DNA from: Bacillota bacterium
Lineage (GTDB): Bacteria; Bacillota; Clostridia; Christensenellales; UMGS416
Reading direction: 5' to 3'
Length of the DNA stretch: 9,175 nt
NCBI GenBank assembly: GCA_023409755.1
Contig: JAEYRA010000159.1
Span: forward strand, 1 to 9,175
Shown here: positions 1 to 6,957 of the stretch, in pieces
How positions within the stretch are numbered: position 1 is the first letter of the stretch
Layout of the letters: each line of letters begins with the position of its first letter
Notes under the pieces: generated by a model
Database searches by the model: none
Told to the model about the DNA's origin: nothing
Seen by the model: the letters and a program-made list of their open reading frames with translations, nothing else
Made by a program: the position numbers and the translations under genes

Positions 1-1354
1 CCAGCTGCGCCTCGCGCTCGCGGTCGCGCAGCTCCGCTGCCTTTTCAAAGTTCTGGTTGGTAACGGCCTCGTCCTTGGCCTTGCGGATCTCCTCGAACTT
101 CTCCTCCAACTGCTTCATGTCCGGCGGTGCGGTGTAGGTCATGATGCGCAGACGGGACGCGGCCTCGTCGATGAGATCGATGGCCTTATCCGGCAGGAAG
201 CGGTCAGAGATGTAGCGGTCGGAGAGCTGGACGGCGGCCTTGATGGCCTCGTCGGTGATGCGCACCTTGTGGTGGGCCTCATAACGGTCGCGCAGGCCCT
301 TCAGAATTTCAACGCTCTCCTCCTGGGTGGGCTCGCCCACCTGCACGGGCTGGAAGCGGCGCTCCAGCGCGGTGTCCTTCTCAATGTGCTTGCGGTACTC
401 ATCCATGGTGGTGGCGCCCACGGCCTGGATCTCCCCCCGGGCCAGTGCGGGCTTCAGGATGTTGGCGGCGTCAATGGCACCCTCGGCCGCGCCGGCACCG
501 ATGATGGTGTGCAGCTCGTCGATGAAGAGAATGACGTTGCCGGCCTTGGTGACTTCCTCCATGGCGTCCTTCAGGCGCTGCTCAAACTCGCCACGGTACT
601 TGGTGCCGGCGATCATGCCCGAAAGATCGAGCGTCACCACGCGCTTGTCACGCAGCAGCTCGGGGATGCTGCCATCCACGATGCGCTGGGCCAGCCCCTC
701 GGCAATGGCCGTTTTACCCACGCCCGGCTCACCGATGAGCACGGGGTTGTTCTTGGTGCGGCGGCTCAGAATCTGGATAACCCGCTCAATCTCCTTCTGA
801 CGGCCGATAACCGGATCGAGCTCGCCCTGGCGGGCGGCCTCAGTGAGGTCACGGCCAAACTTGTCGAGTTTGGGGGTCTTACCGCCGGTGGCCTGCTTGG
901 TGGCGACGCCGCCTTCCTCCCGCATGCCACCGATCAGGCTCTCCCGCAGGGCTTTGAGGTCCACGCCCATGTCGATCAAAATGCGGGCGGCAACGCTGGC
1001 ACGCTCGCGGATGAGCGCAAGCAGCAGGTGCTCGGTGCCCACGAAGCTGTGGCCCAGGGCCTTGGCCTCCATGAGGCTATACTCAATGACGTTCTTGGTA
1101 CGCGGGGTGTAGCCAAAGGCATCGGTGAAGTTGTAGTCGCCCTTGCCCACCAGCCGCTCCACCTGGGCGCGGATGTTGTCGGCCGTCACATCGGCCTCCT
1201 GCAGCACTTCGGAGGCCGTACTGTCCTCCACGGCGATGATGCCCAGCAACAGGTGCTCGGTGCCCACGTAGTTGTGACCCAGGTTCTTGGCTTCCTCCTG
1301 TGCAAGGCCCAGCGCCCTGCGTGCGTTTTCGGTAAATCTGCCTTGGAATGACAT
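1..1354 (-). CDS. clpC: ClpC, AAA+ unfoldase subunit of the ClpCP protease (5' part of gene, truncated by window edge)
   Basis: Class-1 Hsp100 unfoldase that takes McsB-tagged or adaptor-bound proteins and threads them into ClpP in the cytoplasm. Only the first 451 codons are present; family members are roughly 810-820 residues, so about 55% is visible. Seen: two Clp N-terminal repeats at about residues 1-140 (each carrying a GTEHLLL motif, at 31-37 and 106-112); AAA+ domain 1 with Walker A GEPGVGKT at 208-215, Walker B VILFIDE at 274-280, sensor-1 GATT at 313-316 and an arginine-finger ERRF at 331-334; then the middle domain with a UVR-like stretch (NQNFEKAAELRDRE, 433-446), the feature that separates ClpC from ClpA/ClpB. 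The start ATG at 1354 is preceded by GAGGG six bases upstream. It is the last visible gene of the ctsR operon, 31 bases after the mcsB stop. The second AAA+ domain and ClpP-binding loop lie outside the window. Confidence 0.97.
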   Translation of the reverse strand, partial: MSFQGRFTENARRALGLAQEEAKNLGHNYVGTEHLLLGIIAVEDSTASEVLQEADVTADNIRAQVERLVGKGDYNFTDAFGYTPRTKNVIEYSLMEAKALGHSFVGTEHLLLALIRERASVAARILIDMGVDLKALRESLIGGMREEGGVATKQATGGKTPKLDKFGRDLTEAARQGELDPVIGRQKEIERVIQILSRRTKNNPVLIGEPGVGKTAIAEGLAQRIVDGSIPELLRDKRVVTLDLSGMIAGTKYRGEFEQRLKDAMEEVTKAGNVILFIDELHTIIGAGAAEGAIDAANILKPALARGEIQAVGATTMDEYRKHIEKDTALERRFQPVQVGEPTQEESVEILKGLRDRYEAHHKVRITDEAIKAAVQLSDRYISDRFLPDKAIDLIDEAASRLRIMTYTAPPDMKQLEEKFEEIRKAKDEAVTNQNFEKAAELRDREREAQL

Positions 1355-1385
1355 TCCGATCCCTCTTTTCCTCTATCTTCTTGTG

Positions 1386-2408
1386 TTATGTTCTGTTCAA
1401 TGCCGTACGTACATAGTTCGCGCGGATGATGTCCCGTTCCTCTATGGTGAGCTCTCGCCCGGCGTGTTTCTGCAAGGCGGCGGGCTGCACGGCCAGCATG
1501 AGCTTGTTGAGGTCGGTCTGGGTGATGTCGCTCAGGAACCCCAGGGATACCGCCAGCCGCACATCCGAGAGGAGCTCCATGAACTCCTTGCTCGTCAGTG
1601 TCCTCGCGTATTTCAGGATACCCCAGGAGCGGTACAACTTGTCCTCAATTTCAAGGCGCTTGTTGCGCAGCAGCACCGAGCGGGCCGCCCGCTCCTTTTC
1701 CATAATCTGCTCGCACACCCCTTGGATGGTGGCTGTCAGGTCCTCCTCGGTCACGCCCAGCGTAATCTGGTTGGAGACCTGGAACATATCGCCCAGCGCC
1801 TCGCTGCCCTCGCCATAGATGCCGCGCACCGCAAGGCCCGCCTTCACGACCGAATCGATCAGCACCTTCGTCATGCCCACGAGTTTGAGACCCGGCAGGT
1901 GCACCATGACGGACGCGCGCATGCCGGTGCCCACGTTGGTGGGGCAGCTGGTGAGGTAGCCCAGCGCACGGTCATAGGCAAAGGCGACCTCCTCTTCGAG
2001 AGCCCGCTCGGTGGCAAGCGCCCGTTCGGCCGCGCCAACAATCTGCAAGCCAGGCAATAAGCCCTGGATACGCAGGTGATCCTCCTCGTTAATCATCAGG
2101 CTGACCGTTTCATCCCCGCTCACCAGCACGGCGCTCACATTGGGCTTGCGCAGCAGGTCGGTGCTGGCCACATGGCGTTCGACGAGTTCAATACGGCTCA
2201 CCTCATCCAGCAGCCGCAGCTGCAGGAAGCGGAAATTGCCGAAGTCCTCCCGCTTTCGCATGGCCGTCAGCACCCGCTGGGTGATTTCGTCGCCTTGCCC
2301 GTCGCTCATGGCCGTGGGGAATGGCATGCCGGCCACATTGCGCGCCAGCCGCACCCGCGAGCTCACGACGATGTCGTTGCCCGGGCCTTCCAGGTTCCAC
2401 ACGCTCAT
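1386..2408 (-). CDS. mcsB: McsB, protein arginine kinase
   Basis: ATP:guanido phosphotransferase-family enzyme that phosphorylates arginines on proteins. In Bacillus this inactivates CtsR and marks substrates for ClpCP. It is 340 residues, close to the usual ~350-360. Seen: SSRVRLARN nucleotide-binding motif at 16-24; INEEDHLRI at 106-114; the CPTNVGTGMRAS active-site stretch at 155-166, including the conserved Cys155; RGIYGEGSEALG at 195-206, containing a conserved acidic residue; and near the C-terminus RDIIRA at 325-330, matching the RDxxRA phosphoarginine-binding motif that allosterically activates Bacillus McsB and is absent from creatine and arginine kinases. All catalytic motifs look intact. 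The start ATG overlaps the mcsA stop as ATGA, so translation is probably coupled and the McsA:McsB ratio fixed. Its activator McsA is encoded immediately upstream and its partner ClpC downstream. Confidence 0.97.
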   Translation of the reverse strand: MSVWNLEGPGNDIVVSSRVRLARNVAGMPFPTAMSDGQGDEITQRVLTAMRKREDFGNFRFLQLRLLDEVSRIELVERHVASTDLLRKPNVSAVLVSGDETVSLMINEEDHLRIQGLLPGLQIVGAAERALATERALEEEVAFAYDRALGYLTSCPTNVGTGMRASVMVHLPGLKLVGMTKVLIDSVVKAGLAVRGIYGEGSEALGDMFQVSNQITLGVTEEDLTATIQGVCEQIMEKERAARSVLLRNKRLEIEDKLYRSWGILKYARTLTSKEFMELLSDVRLAVSLGFLSDITQTDLNKLMLAVQPAALQKHAGRELTIEERDIIRANYVRTALNRT

Positions 2409-2935
2409 TTCACGCCGCCCCCTTCCTTGGGTTCCAGCGCGCGAATCTCATCGCGCAGCACCGCGGCCCGTTCGTACTCCTCGCCTTGAATGGCGGCCCG
2501 CAACTGTCTGCGCAGATCCTCCAGCGGGTTGGGCGGGGCGGCTTGGGGTGCCTGGGCGGCAGGGGTCTGCCGTTCCTCCTCCGTGGGAGGGCGGCGGCCG
2601 GTATGCTGCAGGCTGCCATGGATTTTACGCAGCATTGGGGTGAGCTCAGCGGCAAAGTGCTTGTAACACTGCTCACAGCCAACTTTGCCTTCCCGCCGCA
2701 GGCGCTCCAGGTCAAATCCGCAATTGGGGCAGGGCGGAACGGCCTCGGCCCGAGGAGCGCGCTGGTGCCCTCCAGCCAGATTGGCCAGTATGTTCACCAG
2801 TGACATGTCCTTGAAAAACTCCGAATCCCCGTGCTCAGCACACTGCTTGCACAGGTGCAACTCGTTGCGCTCGCCGTTGACGACCTTAGTGAGATAGATG
2901 GTGGCCTCTCGTTGGCCACAGTGGTCGCACATCAT
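2405..2935 (-). CDS. mcsA: McsA, zinc-finger activator of the McsB arginine kinase
   Basis: Small zinc-binding adaptor that activates McsB and stabilises its complex; 176 residues, near the family norm. Seen: four CxxC pairs, C3/C6, C29/C32, C69/C72 and C87/C90, enough for two zinc sites; a variable Pro/Ala/Gln-rich linker at about 113-137; and a C-terminal UVR domain at about 137-171 (PLEDLRRQLRAAI, then YERAAVLRDEIRAL), the same type found in ClpC and UvrB. The open frame extends upstream to 3100, but those extra residues are low-complexity and overlap ctsR. I therefore start at the ATG at 2935, which has GGAGGAA five bases upstream and gives MMCDHC at the N-terminus, as expected for McsA. 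The start overlaps the ctsR stop by four bases (ATGA), and the stop overlaps mcsB the same way. Confidence 0.95.
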   Translation of the reverse strand: MMCDHCGQREATIYLTKVVNGERNELHLCKQCAEHGDSEFFKDMSLVNILANLAGGHQRAPRAEAVPPCPNCGFDLERLRREGKVGCEQCYKHFAAELTPMLRKIHGSLQHTGRRPPTEEERQTPAAQAPQAAPPNPLEDLRRQLRAAIQGEEYERAAVLRDEIRALEPKEGGGVK

Positions 2936-3396
2936 GGCTGTTCCTCCTCCCCGCGCATCAGCGCGTAGATCATGCTGCGAAGGATGCTTGCACGCAGCTT
3001 GTCCTGTATGGCCATCGGCGCGGCGATGGCCTTGGGGTCGATGGCCGCCTGCATGAGAAGAGCTTCCCGGGGTTTTAACACGCCCTTCTCGCTCAGACAT
3101 TCTATGATACGCCGGCCGTCAGTCTGAGTGACCTCCTCCCCCATGCCTTGGGTTGTCAGCCGCAGCAGATAATCGTCGTTGTCCCCGTCCAGCCGCACGA
3201 TACGGATAAACCCCCCGCCGCCCCGGCGGCTCTCAATGACATAGCCTTTATCCACCGAGAAGCGGGTAGCCAGCACGTAGTTGATCTGCGAAGGCGCGCA
3301 GCGGAAATACTCCGCCAGCTCGTTGCGCCGCAGCTCAATCTGCTGCATGTCCTCAAACAAGGACTTGATGAACGATTCGATGTTGTCAGACAACAT
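2932..3396 (-). CDS. ctsR: CtsR, transcriptional repressor of class III heat-shock genes
   Basis: Dimeric DNA-binding repressor of clp and other stress genes that also represses its own operon. It loses DNA binding on heating and is a target of McsB. With the start chosen here it is 154 residues, the same as Bacillus subtilis CtsR as I remember it. Seen: helix-turn-helix region at about 23-45 (RRNELAEYFRCAPSQINYVL) followed by the winged segment with the diagnostic ESRRGGGGFIRI at 55-66, whose glycine-rich tip inserts into the operator; the C-terminal half is the dimer and McsB/ClpC interaction domain. Start choice: an in-frame GTG at 3408 would add four residues, but the ATG at 3396 has AAAGAGGTG ending nine bases upstream and puts LSDNIESFIK in register with the usual N-terminus, so I prefer 3396. 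A perfect CtsR operator lies directly upstream. Confidence 0.96.
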   Translation of the reverse strand: MLSDNIESFIKSLFEDMQQIELRRNELAEYFRCAPSQINYVLATRFSVDKGYVIESRRGGGGFIRIVRLDGDNDDYLLRLTTQGMGEEVTQTDGRRIIECLSEKGVLKPREALLMQAAIDPKAIAAPMAIQDKLRASILRSMIYALMRGEEEQP

Positions 3397-3405
3397 GATG
3401 GGGCA

Positions 3406-3414
3406 CACCTCTTT
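3406..3414 (-). promoter_or_regulatory. Ribosome binding site deciding the ctsR start
   Basis: AAAGAGGTG on the minus strand, nine bases before the ATG at 3396. It contains the alternative GTG codon (3408-3406) and overlaps the last three bases of the CtsR operator, so the operator and RBS are interleaved. This spacing fits the ATG start; the GTG would need a weaker AAGG further upstream. Confidence 0.6.
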
Positions 3415-3428
3415 GACCTTCTTTGACC
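3412..3428 (-). promoter_or_regulatory. CtsR operator (CtsR box)
   Basis: On the minus strand this reads GGTCAAA-GAA-GGTCAAA, a perfect tandem heptad with a three-base spacer. It matches the known CtsR recognition sequence (A/G)GTCAAANAN(A/G)GTCAAA. It begins about 10 bases downstream of the -10 hexamer, so bound CtsR would cover the transcription start and block initiation. Only one copy is visible. Confidence 0.95.
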
Positions 3429-3437
3429 TTCAGTCCT

Positions 3438-3465
3438 ATTATACCGATTTTATAGCGCTTTTCAA
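3438..3465 (-). promoter_or_regulatory. Sigma-A-type promoter of the ctsR operon
   Basis: Minus-strand TTGAAA (-35, 3465-3460), a 16-base spacer, and a perfect TATAAT (-10, 3443-3438). The start of transcription should be near 3431, giving a leader of about 35 bases that contains the CtsR operator and ctsR RBS. No inverted repeat of the HrcA/CIRCE type is visible. Confidence 0.85.
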
Positions 3466-3695
3466 GTGCTTTTTCCATTTCTGCGGCTTTGAATGCATCC
3501 AAATTCCGGGCCGTGTTTTTATGAGGTTTTCCAACTGATTTAGTGGGGATTGCCCTTGGCTAGAATAAGCGCCAACTAACGTCGTTCTGGCGGTAACATC
3601 CGGTTGCTGCAGACTCATTTTCCAATGGCAGGGGGCATTGCTGGCGCAAATATGTTATGATAACGGCATTCTTTCCTCGTTGAAAAGGAGTATTC
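3466..3695. other. Divergent intergenic region between ctsR and the MATE gene
   Basis: About 230 bases between the ctsR promoter and the MATE start, with no gene I can support. It must hold the MATE promoter. The only -10-like hexamer near the gene is TATGAT at 3656-3661, 34 bases before the start codon, and no good -35 stands 16-18 bases before it. A short inverted repeat (CGCCA at 3570-3574, TGGCG at 3588-3592) could be an operator half-site pair, but it is too short to assert. The MATE RBS, AAAAGGAG at 3683-3690, is strong and sits five bases before the ATG. Confidence 0.5.
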
Positions 3696-5102
3696 ATGAA
3701 GGTTCCCGTCCTCTTGCGCATGCCCCGCGAGGTGCGCGCGGAAGTGGTGCACATGACCGTGCCGGTGCTGGTGGAGCAGGCGTTGATCTCCTCTATGGGG
3801 CTGGTGGGCATGATGCTGGCCAGCCGCCTGAGCGAATACGCGGCGGCCCCCATTGGCATGGTGGACGCCGTGCACACCCTGTTTGTGTTGTTCTTTACGT
3901 CCTTGGGTGCGGGGGCCACGGTGGTGGTGGCCCAGCACACCGGCCGGGGCGAGACCCGCGTGGCCAACGAAGCCGCCCGCCAGTCCATGGTGACCGCCAT
4001 CATCGTGTCGGTCGTACTGGTCGGCATTCTCTCCTTTACGGGGATGCCGTTGCTGCACCTGCTCTATGGCCAGCAGCAGGACGACATCGCTATGGGTCTC
4101 TCCCAATACCTCTACCCCAGCCTGTTTTCCTACCCTGTGCTCGCCATTGTGACGGTGGGCTGCGGTGTGCTTCGCGGCGCGGGTGATATGCGCACGCCCA
4201 TGGTCATCACGGTCTTCATGGGGGTGCTCAACACCGTTCTCGCGTGGGTGCTCATCTATGGGCTGCAGCTGGGTGTGCTTCGCATCCCCGGCCTTGGCAT
4301 CGCCGGGGCGGCGTGGGCACTGCTGGTGTCCCGCGCCATAGGGGCTGTCCTGGTGCTTTATGTGCTGTTGAAGGGCCAGCGCAGCGTGCGTATGACCTTG
4401 CGGGGGTTCCGCTTCCAGCTACCCATGCAGCGGGAACTTTTTGCCATCGGCCTGCCGGTGACGGCGGAAAACGTGCTCTTCCAGGTGGGCAAGCTCATCA
4501 CCCAGGTCATCGTGGTGGCCAGCGGCCCCCAACACACCACGGCCATGGTCATTGCCAATTCCATCTTTGTGTTCATCTGCCTGCCGGGCAACGCCTTCTC
4601 CATCGCGGCGATGCCCATTGTGGGGCAGAGCATCGGACGCGGCCAGCACGACGATGCCCGCGAACGGCTGCTGTACGTCAACGCCCTCTCCTGCCTGGGG
4701 CTACTCCTCACCTGTGTGGCCATGATGGTCTTCGCCTACCCGCTCATCGGGCTCTTCACCACCAACAACGAAGTGGCGGCCATTGTGTACCGCATGCTAG
4801 TCCTGTGTATCATCTTCATGCCCACATCCTGGTCGTTTTCTTTTGTGCTCTCAGCGGGGCTCAAGGGTGCGGGCGACACCAAATACTCGTTGATAACGAC
4901 CATCATTGGCATGTGGCTCTTCCGGGTGCTCTTTGGTTATGTGCTGGGCATCGTGTTCCATATGGGTGCCGTGGGCATCTGGCTGGCGATGTGCATCGAC
5001 TGGGTAGTGCGCGGCATCCTTTACGCTATTCGGCTGCGGGGCAATCGCTGGTTCCGCAACGCCCTGCCACCCCGGGAGGAACCCGCAGAAGCCGAAGGCT
5101 GA
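3696..5102 (+). CDS. MATE-family efflux transporter
   Basis: Polytopic inner-membrane antiporter that uses a sodium or proton gradient to export organic cations or other compounds; the substrate cannot be read from sequence. It is 468 residues, typical for MATE. Roughly 12 hydrophobic segments are recognisable in two homologous halves. The internal repeat is visible directly: LRGAGDMRTPM at 159-169 is echoed by LKGAGDTKYSL at 389-399, and AQHTGRGE at 79-86 by GQSIGRGQ at 310-317. These are typical MATE (MatE domain) signatures. The C-terminus ends in a short charged, Glu/Pro-rich cytoplasmic tail. The start is well supported by AAAAGGAG five bases upstream. It is a single-gene unit, divergent from ctsR and convergent with the sugar operon, so gene context does not suggest a substrate. 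NorM/DinF/BexA-like subgroup assignment would be a guess. Confidence 0.92.
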   Translation: MKVPVLLRMPREVRAEVVHMTVPVLVEQALISSMGLVGMMLASRLSEYAAAPIGMVDAVHTLFVLFFTSLGAGATVVVAQHTGRGETRVANEAARQSMVTAIIVSVVLVGILSFTGMPLLHLLYGQQQDDIAMGLSQYLYPSLFSYPVLAIVTVGCGVLRGAGDMRTPMVITVFMGVLNTVLAWVLIYGLQLGVLRIPGLGIAGAAWALLVSRAIGAVLVLYVLLKGQRSVRMTLRGFRFQLPMQRELFAIGLPVTAENVLFQVGKLITQVIVVASGPQHTTAMVIANSIFVFICLPGNAFSIAAMPIVGQSIGRGQHDDARERLLYVNALSCLGLLLTCVAMMVFAYPLIGLFTTNNEVAAIVYRMLVLCIIFMPTSWSFSFVLSAGLKGAGDTKYSLITTIIGMWLFRVLFGYVLGIVFHMGAVGIWLAMCIDWVVRGILYAIRLRGNRWFRNALPPREEPAEAEG

Positions 5103-5306
5103 AGGCATGGAAGAAACGACGGAAAACGCCCAAGGGGACGAATCTCCTTGGAACCCTATCATGGCTCTCCCAGTGTGTGTGCGGATAACTATGCAGCCAC
5201 CCAAGCGGTTCATCCGGGTGGCACTCTGCACTTCATCGAGTGTACAGCCCCCTCCCCGAGCACGGCGTCACCCAGTAAAAAAACCGTACGACCAAAGCCA
5301 TCAAGA

Positions 5307-5335
5307 AGCCCCTGGCGACCTGTGCGCCAGGGGCT
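5307..5335 (-). terminator. Probable terminator of the four-gene catabolic operon
   Basis: A perfect 11-bp inverted repeat (AGCCCCTGGCG / CGCCAGGGGCT) with a 7-base loop, about 65 bases past the stop codon of the last operon gene. On the minus strand the stem is followed by TCTTGATGGCTTT, a broken T-tract; on the plus strand what follows is A/C-rich. Leftward termination is therefore favoured, but the tract is imperfect and the strand is an inference. Confidence 0.5.
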
Positions 5336-5366
5336 CAACCAAACATAGATACGAGTACTCCAAACT

Positions 5367-5395
5367 CGAGCCTGTCGCCTATGGCGGCAGGCTCG
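5367..5395 (-). terminator. Strong hairpin just after the operon, possible terminator or mRNA 3'-end stabiliser
   Basis: A 13-bp stem (CGAGCCTGTCGCC / GGCGGCAGGCTCG, one G-T pair) with a 3-base loop, starting six bases after the stop codon of the isochorismatase-like gene. On the minus strand it is followed by AGTTTGG, a poor T-tract, so it may protect the mRNA end rather than terminate. Confidence 0.4.
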
Positions 5396-5398
5396 ACA

Positions 5399-5418
5399 GC
5401 GTCAGCGGAAGCTGACGC
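5399..5418. repeat. Perfect 8-bp hairpin overlapping a stop codon
   Basis: GCGTCAGC / GCTGACGC with a four-base loop, GGAA on the plus strand (a GNRA tetraloop) and TTCC on the minus strand. The TGA stop of the isochorismatase-like gene (5404-5402) lies inside one arm, so the last codons of that gene form part of the structure. Confidence 0.6.
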
Positions 5419-5926
5419 GATCGACCGGCAGCACTTTGGCAAACCAGTTGCGCCAAACCATCTCGTGGTGACGGATGATCTGCTCGGCGGTGACAAACGG
5501 CAGGTCGAAGGTGCTGTGGGCACCCTGCGCCACCACCATCTCGTACCCCAGCAGGCTGCCGTGGCGGGCGGTCGTGTCCACGCAGACGTCGGTCTGCAGG
5601 CCGCAGAGTATCAGCCGCTTGGCCCCCAGCCCTGCCAGCACCTCGGCCAGGTTGGTCCCATGGAAGGCGCTGGGTGTGCGCTTGACGACGACCGGGTCGC
5701 CGGCGCGGGGCCACACGGCATCGTGAATGGCAAAACCGGGCTCCCCGGCAGACAAGGGGCCGTCCGGCTCCTCGTGCTGCACATAGACGACCGGCGCGCC
5801 TTCTTGACGTGCCCGGTCAATGAGCTCGGCAACGTTTTCAAGCAATTCATCCGCTTGCCAGATGGGATAGTTCGGGTCTGCCAGCAGACCCTCCTGTACG
5901 TCAATGACGATCAAAACGGTGCTCAT
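5402..5926 (-). CDS. Isochorismatase-like cysteine hydrolase
   Basis: Cytoplasmic alpha/beta hydrolase of the isochorismatase-like superfamily, whose members cleave amides, vinyl ethers or related bonds (nicotinamidase, N-carbamoylsarcosine amidase, isochorismatase). It is 174 residues, typical of the stand-alone domain. The catalytic triad is visible: Asp9 in IVIDVQEG, Lys82 in VVVKRTPSAF, and the nucleophile Cys115 in GLQTDVCVDTTA, with the family's usual spacing. The zinc-binding DxHxH motif of nicotinamidases is not seen, so nicotinamide is not the favoured substrate. The start ATG at 5926 has AAAGGGG seven bases upstream. It is the last gene of the minus-strand operon, 33 bases after the SMP-30 gene. 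Its substrate is unknown; placement behind a glycosidase, dehydrogenase and lactonase suggests an amide or carbamoyl group on the sugar, but that is inference only. Confidence 0.88.
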   Translation of the reverse strand: MSTVLIVIDVQEGLLADPNYPIWQADELLENVAELIDRARQEGAPVVYVQHEEPDGPLSAGEPGFAIHDAVWPRAGDPVVVKRTPSAFHGTNLAEVLAGLGAKRLILCGLQTDVCVDTTARHGSLLGYEMVVAQGAHSTFDLPFVTAEQIIRHHEMVWRNWFAKVLPVDRVSFR

Positions 5927-5959
5927 GGCAATCCCCTTTCTCTCGCCGGTTGCGACGGG

Positions 5960-6943
5960 TTATAGTTCCAACTCAGCCAGGGTGGCGGGCATCTCGTGGG
6001 CGGTGTTGACCTTGTCGTCGTCGGTGACCAGGTCAAAGCAGGAGACAATCAGTCTCCCCTCCCACACGCAGGGCTCGCCGGGCTGGTCAAGCTCGCCGTG
6101 CAGGCCGTCGGTGTCGGGGCTTTGGGCAATGCGCGTGACCACGCCGTCGGGCGTGATCTTGGCGATGGCATTGGCCGAGAAGTCCGCCACGTAGAAGTTG
6201 CCCTGTGCGTCCCGCACAATGCCGTCGGTGGATTTGAGTTCGGCAGGGTTCTGGGCCCAAACCTTATTCTCCTTCACCGACCCATCGGCCCGGAAGGTGA
6301 TGCGGTACACCGCGCCGTCACCGAAGTTGCCCACGTAGAGATTGCCCGCTTCGTCAAACTCAATGCCGTCTGCGCCGTACTGGCACACCGGGTTCTGGGT
6401 GACGAAGGTCGTCAACAGGTTCGGGTCGTCCAGCGTGTTGGCCACGGCGATGTTCTCATCGTCCAGCGCGAAGCGGTAGACACCGCTGACGAGCTTGCCC
6501 GAGGGGTGCTGCACCCGCACAAAGCTGCTCTGGGTCACGTAAAGGTACCCGTCGCGTACCCGCAGGCCGTTGGGATGCTCCATACCGTGGGCCACGACGG
6601 TTGTCTTCACCAGCTTGTCGCCCACAATGTGCAGCCGCAGGATGCGGCCCTGGAACTGTAGCTCGGCTGCGCCGGACCAGCCTTGGTTGTCCACCACGTA
6701 GAGGTCCCAATCTGGCCCGAAAGCGATGCCCATAGGGTGGGCGCGGCCGGTTGTCGGGTGCAGCGGCACGTCGACCCACTTGCGGATGTTCCGCTGGCGG
6801 TCGATCTTCAGGATGCAACCGGGCGAGGTCGGGTCAGCATAATTGGGGCAAGCCAGGATGAGGTTGCCCTCCCGGTCTATGGCCATGCCGTCGGGGGTGT
6901 TCACATAATCCGGCAGCAGGGCAAAGAGTTTCGATTGCTGCAT
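5960..6943 (-). CDS. SMP-30/gluconolactonase/LRE-type beta-propeller hydrolase
   Basis: Probable metal-dependent lactonase that opens sugar lactones to aldonic acids in the cytoplasm. It is 327 residues, slightly longer than the ~300 of most SMP-30 proteins. Propeller repeats with the typical 'DG...D..GNLYV' pattern recur at about 17-31, 70-84, 123-136, 191-205 and 238-253. HPNGLRV at 123-129 matches the family PNG motif, whose Asn is a metal ligand in studied members, and STDGI at 238-242 matches the SxDG segment carrying the catalytic Asp. The frame stays open to 7135, but that extension overlaps the dehydrogenase gene; I start at the ATG at 6943, which has GGAGG seven bases upstream. No signal peptide is visible. 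The gene lies 14 bases after the dehydrogenase stop, in the same operon, a usual dehydrogenase-lactonase pairing. A non-enzymatic NHL-like propeller is the alternative. Confidence 0.85.
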   Translation of the reverse strand: MQQSKLFALLPDYVNTPDGMAIDREGNLILACPNYADPTSPGCILKIDRQRNIRKWVDVPLHPTTGRAHPMGIAFGPDWDLYVVDNQGWSGAAELQFQGRILRLHIVGDKLVKTTVVAHGMEHPNGLRVRDGYLYVTQSSFVRVQHPSGKLVSGVYRFALDDENIAVANTLDDPNLLTTFVTQNPVCQYGADGIEFDEAGNLYVGNFGDGAVYRITFRADGSVKENKVWAQNPAELKSTDGIVRDAQGNFYVADFSANAIAKITPDGVVTRIAQSPDTDGLHGELDQPGEPCVWEGRLIVSCFDLVTDDDKVNTAHEMPATLAELEL

Positions 6944-6957
6944 GGGGGTTCCTCCTC

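Larger units (their letters stand above)
5103..5401. other. Convergent intergenic region rich in hairpins
   Basis: About 300 bases between two converging genes without a supportable gene. Several inverted repeats are visible: 5130-5151 (9 bp with one G-T pair, 4-base loop that reads TTCG on the minus strand), 5196-5222 (7 bp, GCCACCC/GGGTGGC, 13-base loop), 5307-5335, 5367-5395, and 5399-5418, which straddles the neighbouring stop codon. A 102-codon plus-strand frame starting at 5107 crosses all of these, has no good RBS and resembles nothing I know, so I do not call it. Confidence 0.6.

Noticed and set aside
269..1351. Long plus-strand open frame of 360 codons
   Set aside because: It lies antisense to clpC, whose minus-strand product matches ClpC motif by motif. 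The plus-strand product is Gly/Ala/His/Leu-rich with no recognisable motif, as is usual for shadows of GC-rich genes.
1403..1414. CCGTACGTACAT inside mcsB, resembling the operator at 8992-9003
   Set aside because: It encodes conserved-looking McsB C-terminal residues (YVRT), is far from any promoter, and lacks the full palindrome.
2936..3100. N-terminal extension of McsA (231-residue version starting at 3100)
   Set aside because: The extra residues overlap the ctsR coding sequence, are low-complexity and unlike McsA. The ATG at 2935 has a good RBS and gives the canonical CxxC start.
3570..3592. Inverted repeat CGCCA-N13-TGGCG upstream of the MATE gene as a regulator operator
   Set aside because: Five-base arms with a 13-base spacer are expected by chance in a stretch of this size; nothing else supports binding.
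5107..5415. A 102-codon plus-strand frame just after the MATE gene
   Set aside because: It has no proper RBS, its residues look like translated intergenic DNA (Pro/Arg/Ser-rich, no motif), and it runs through several hairpins and the end of the convergent gene.
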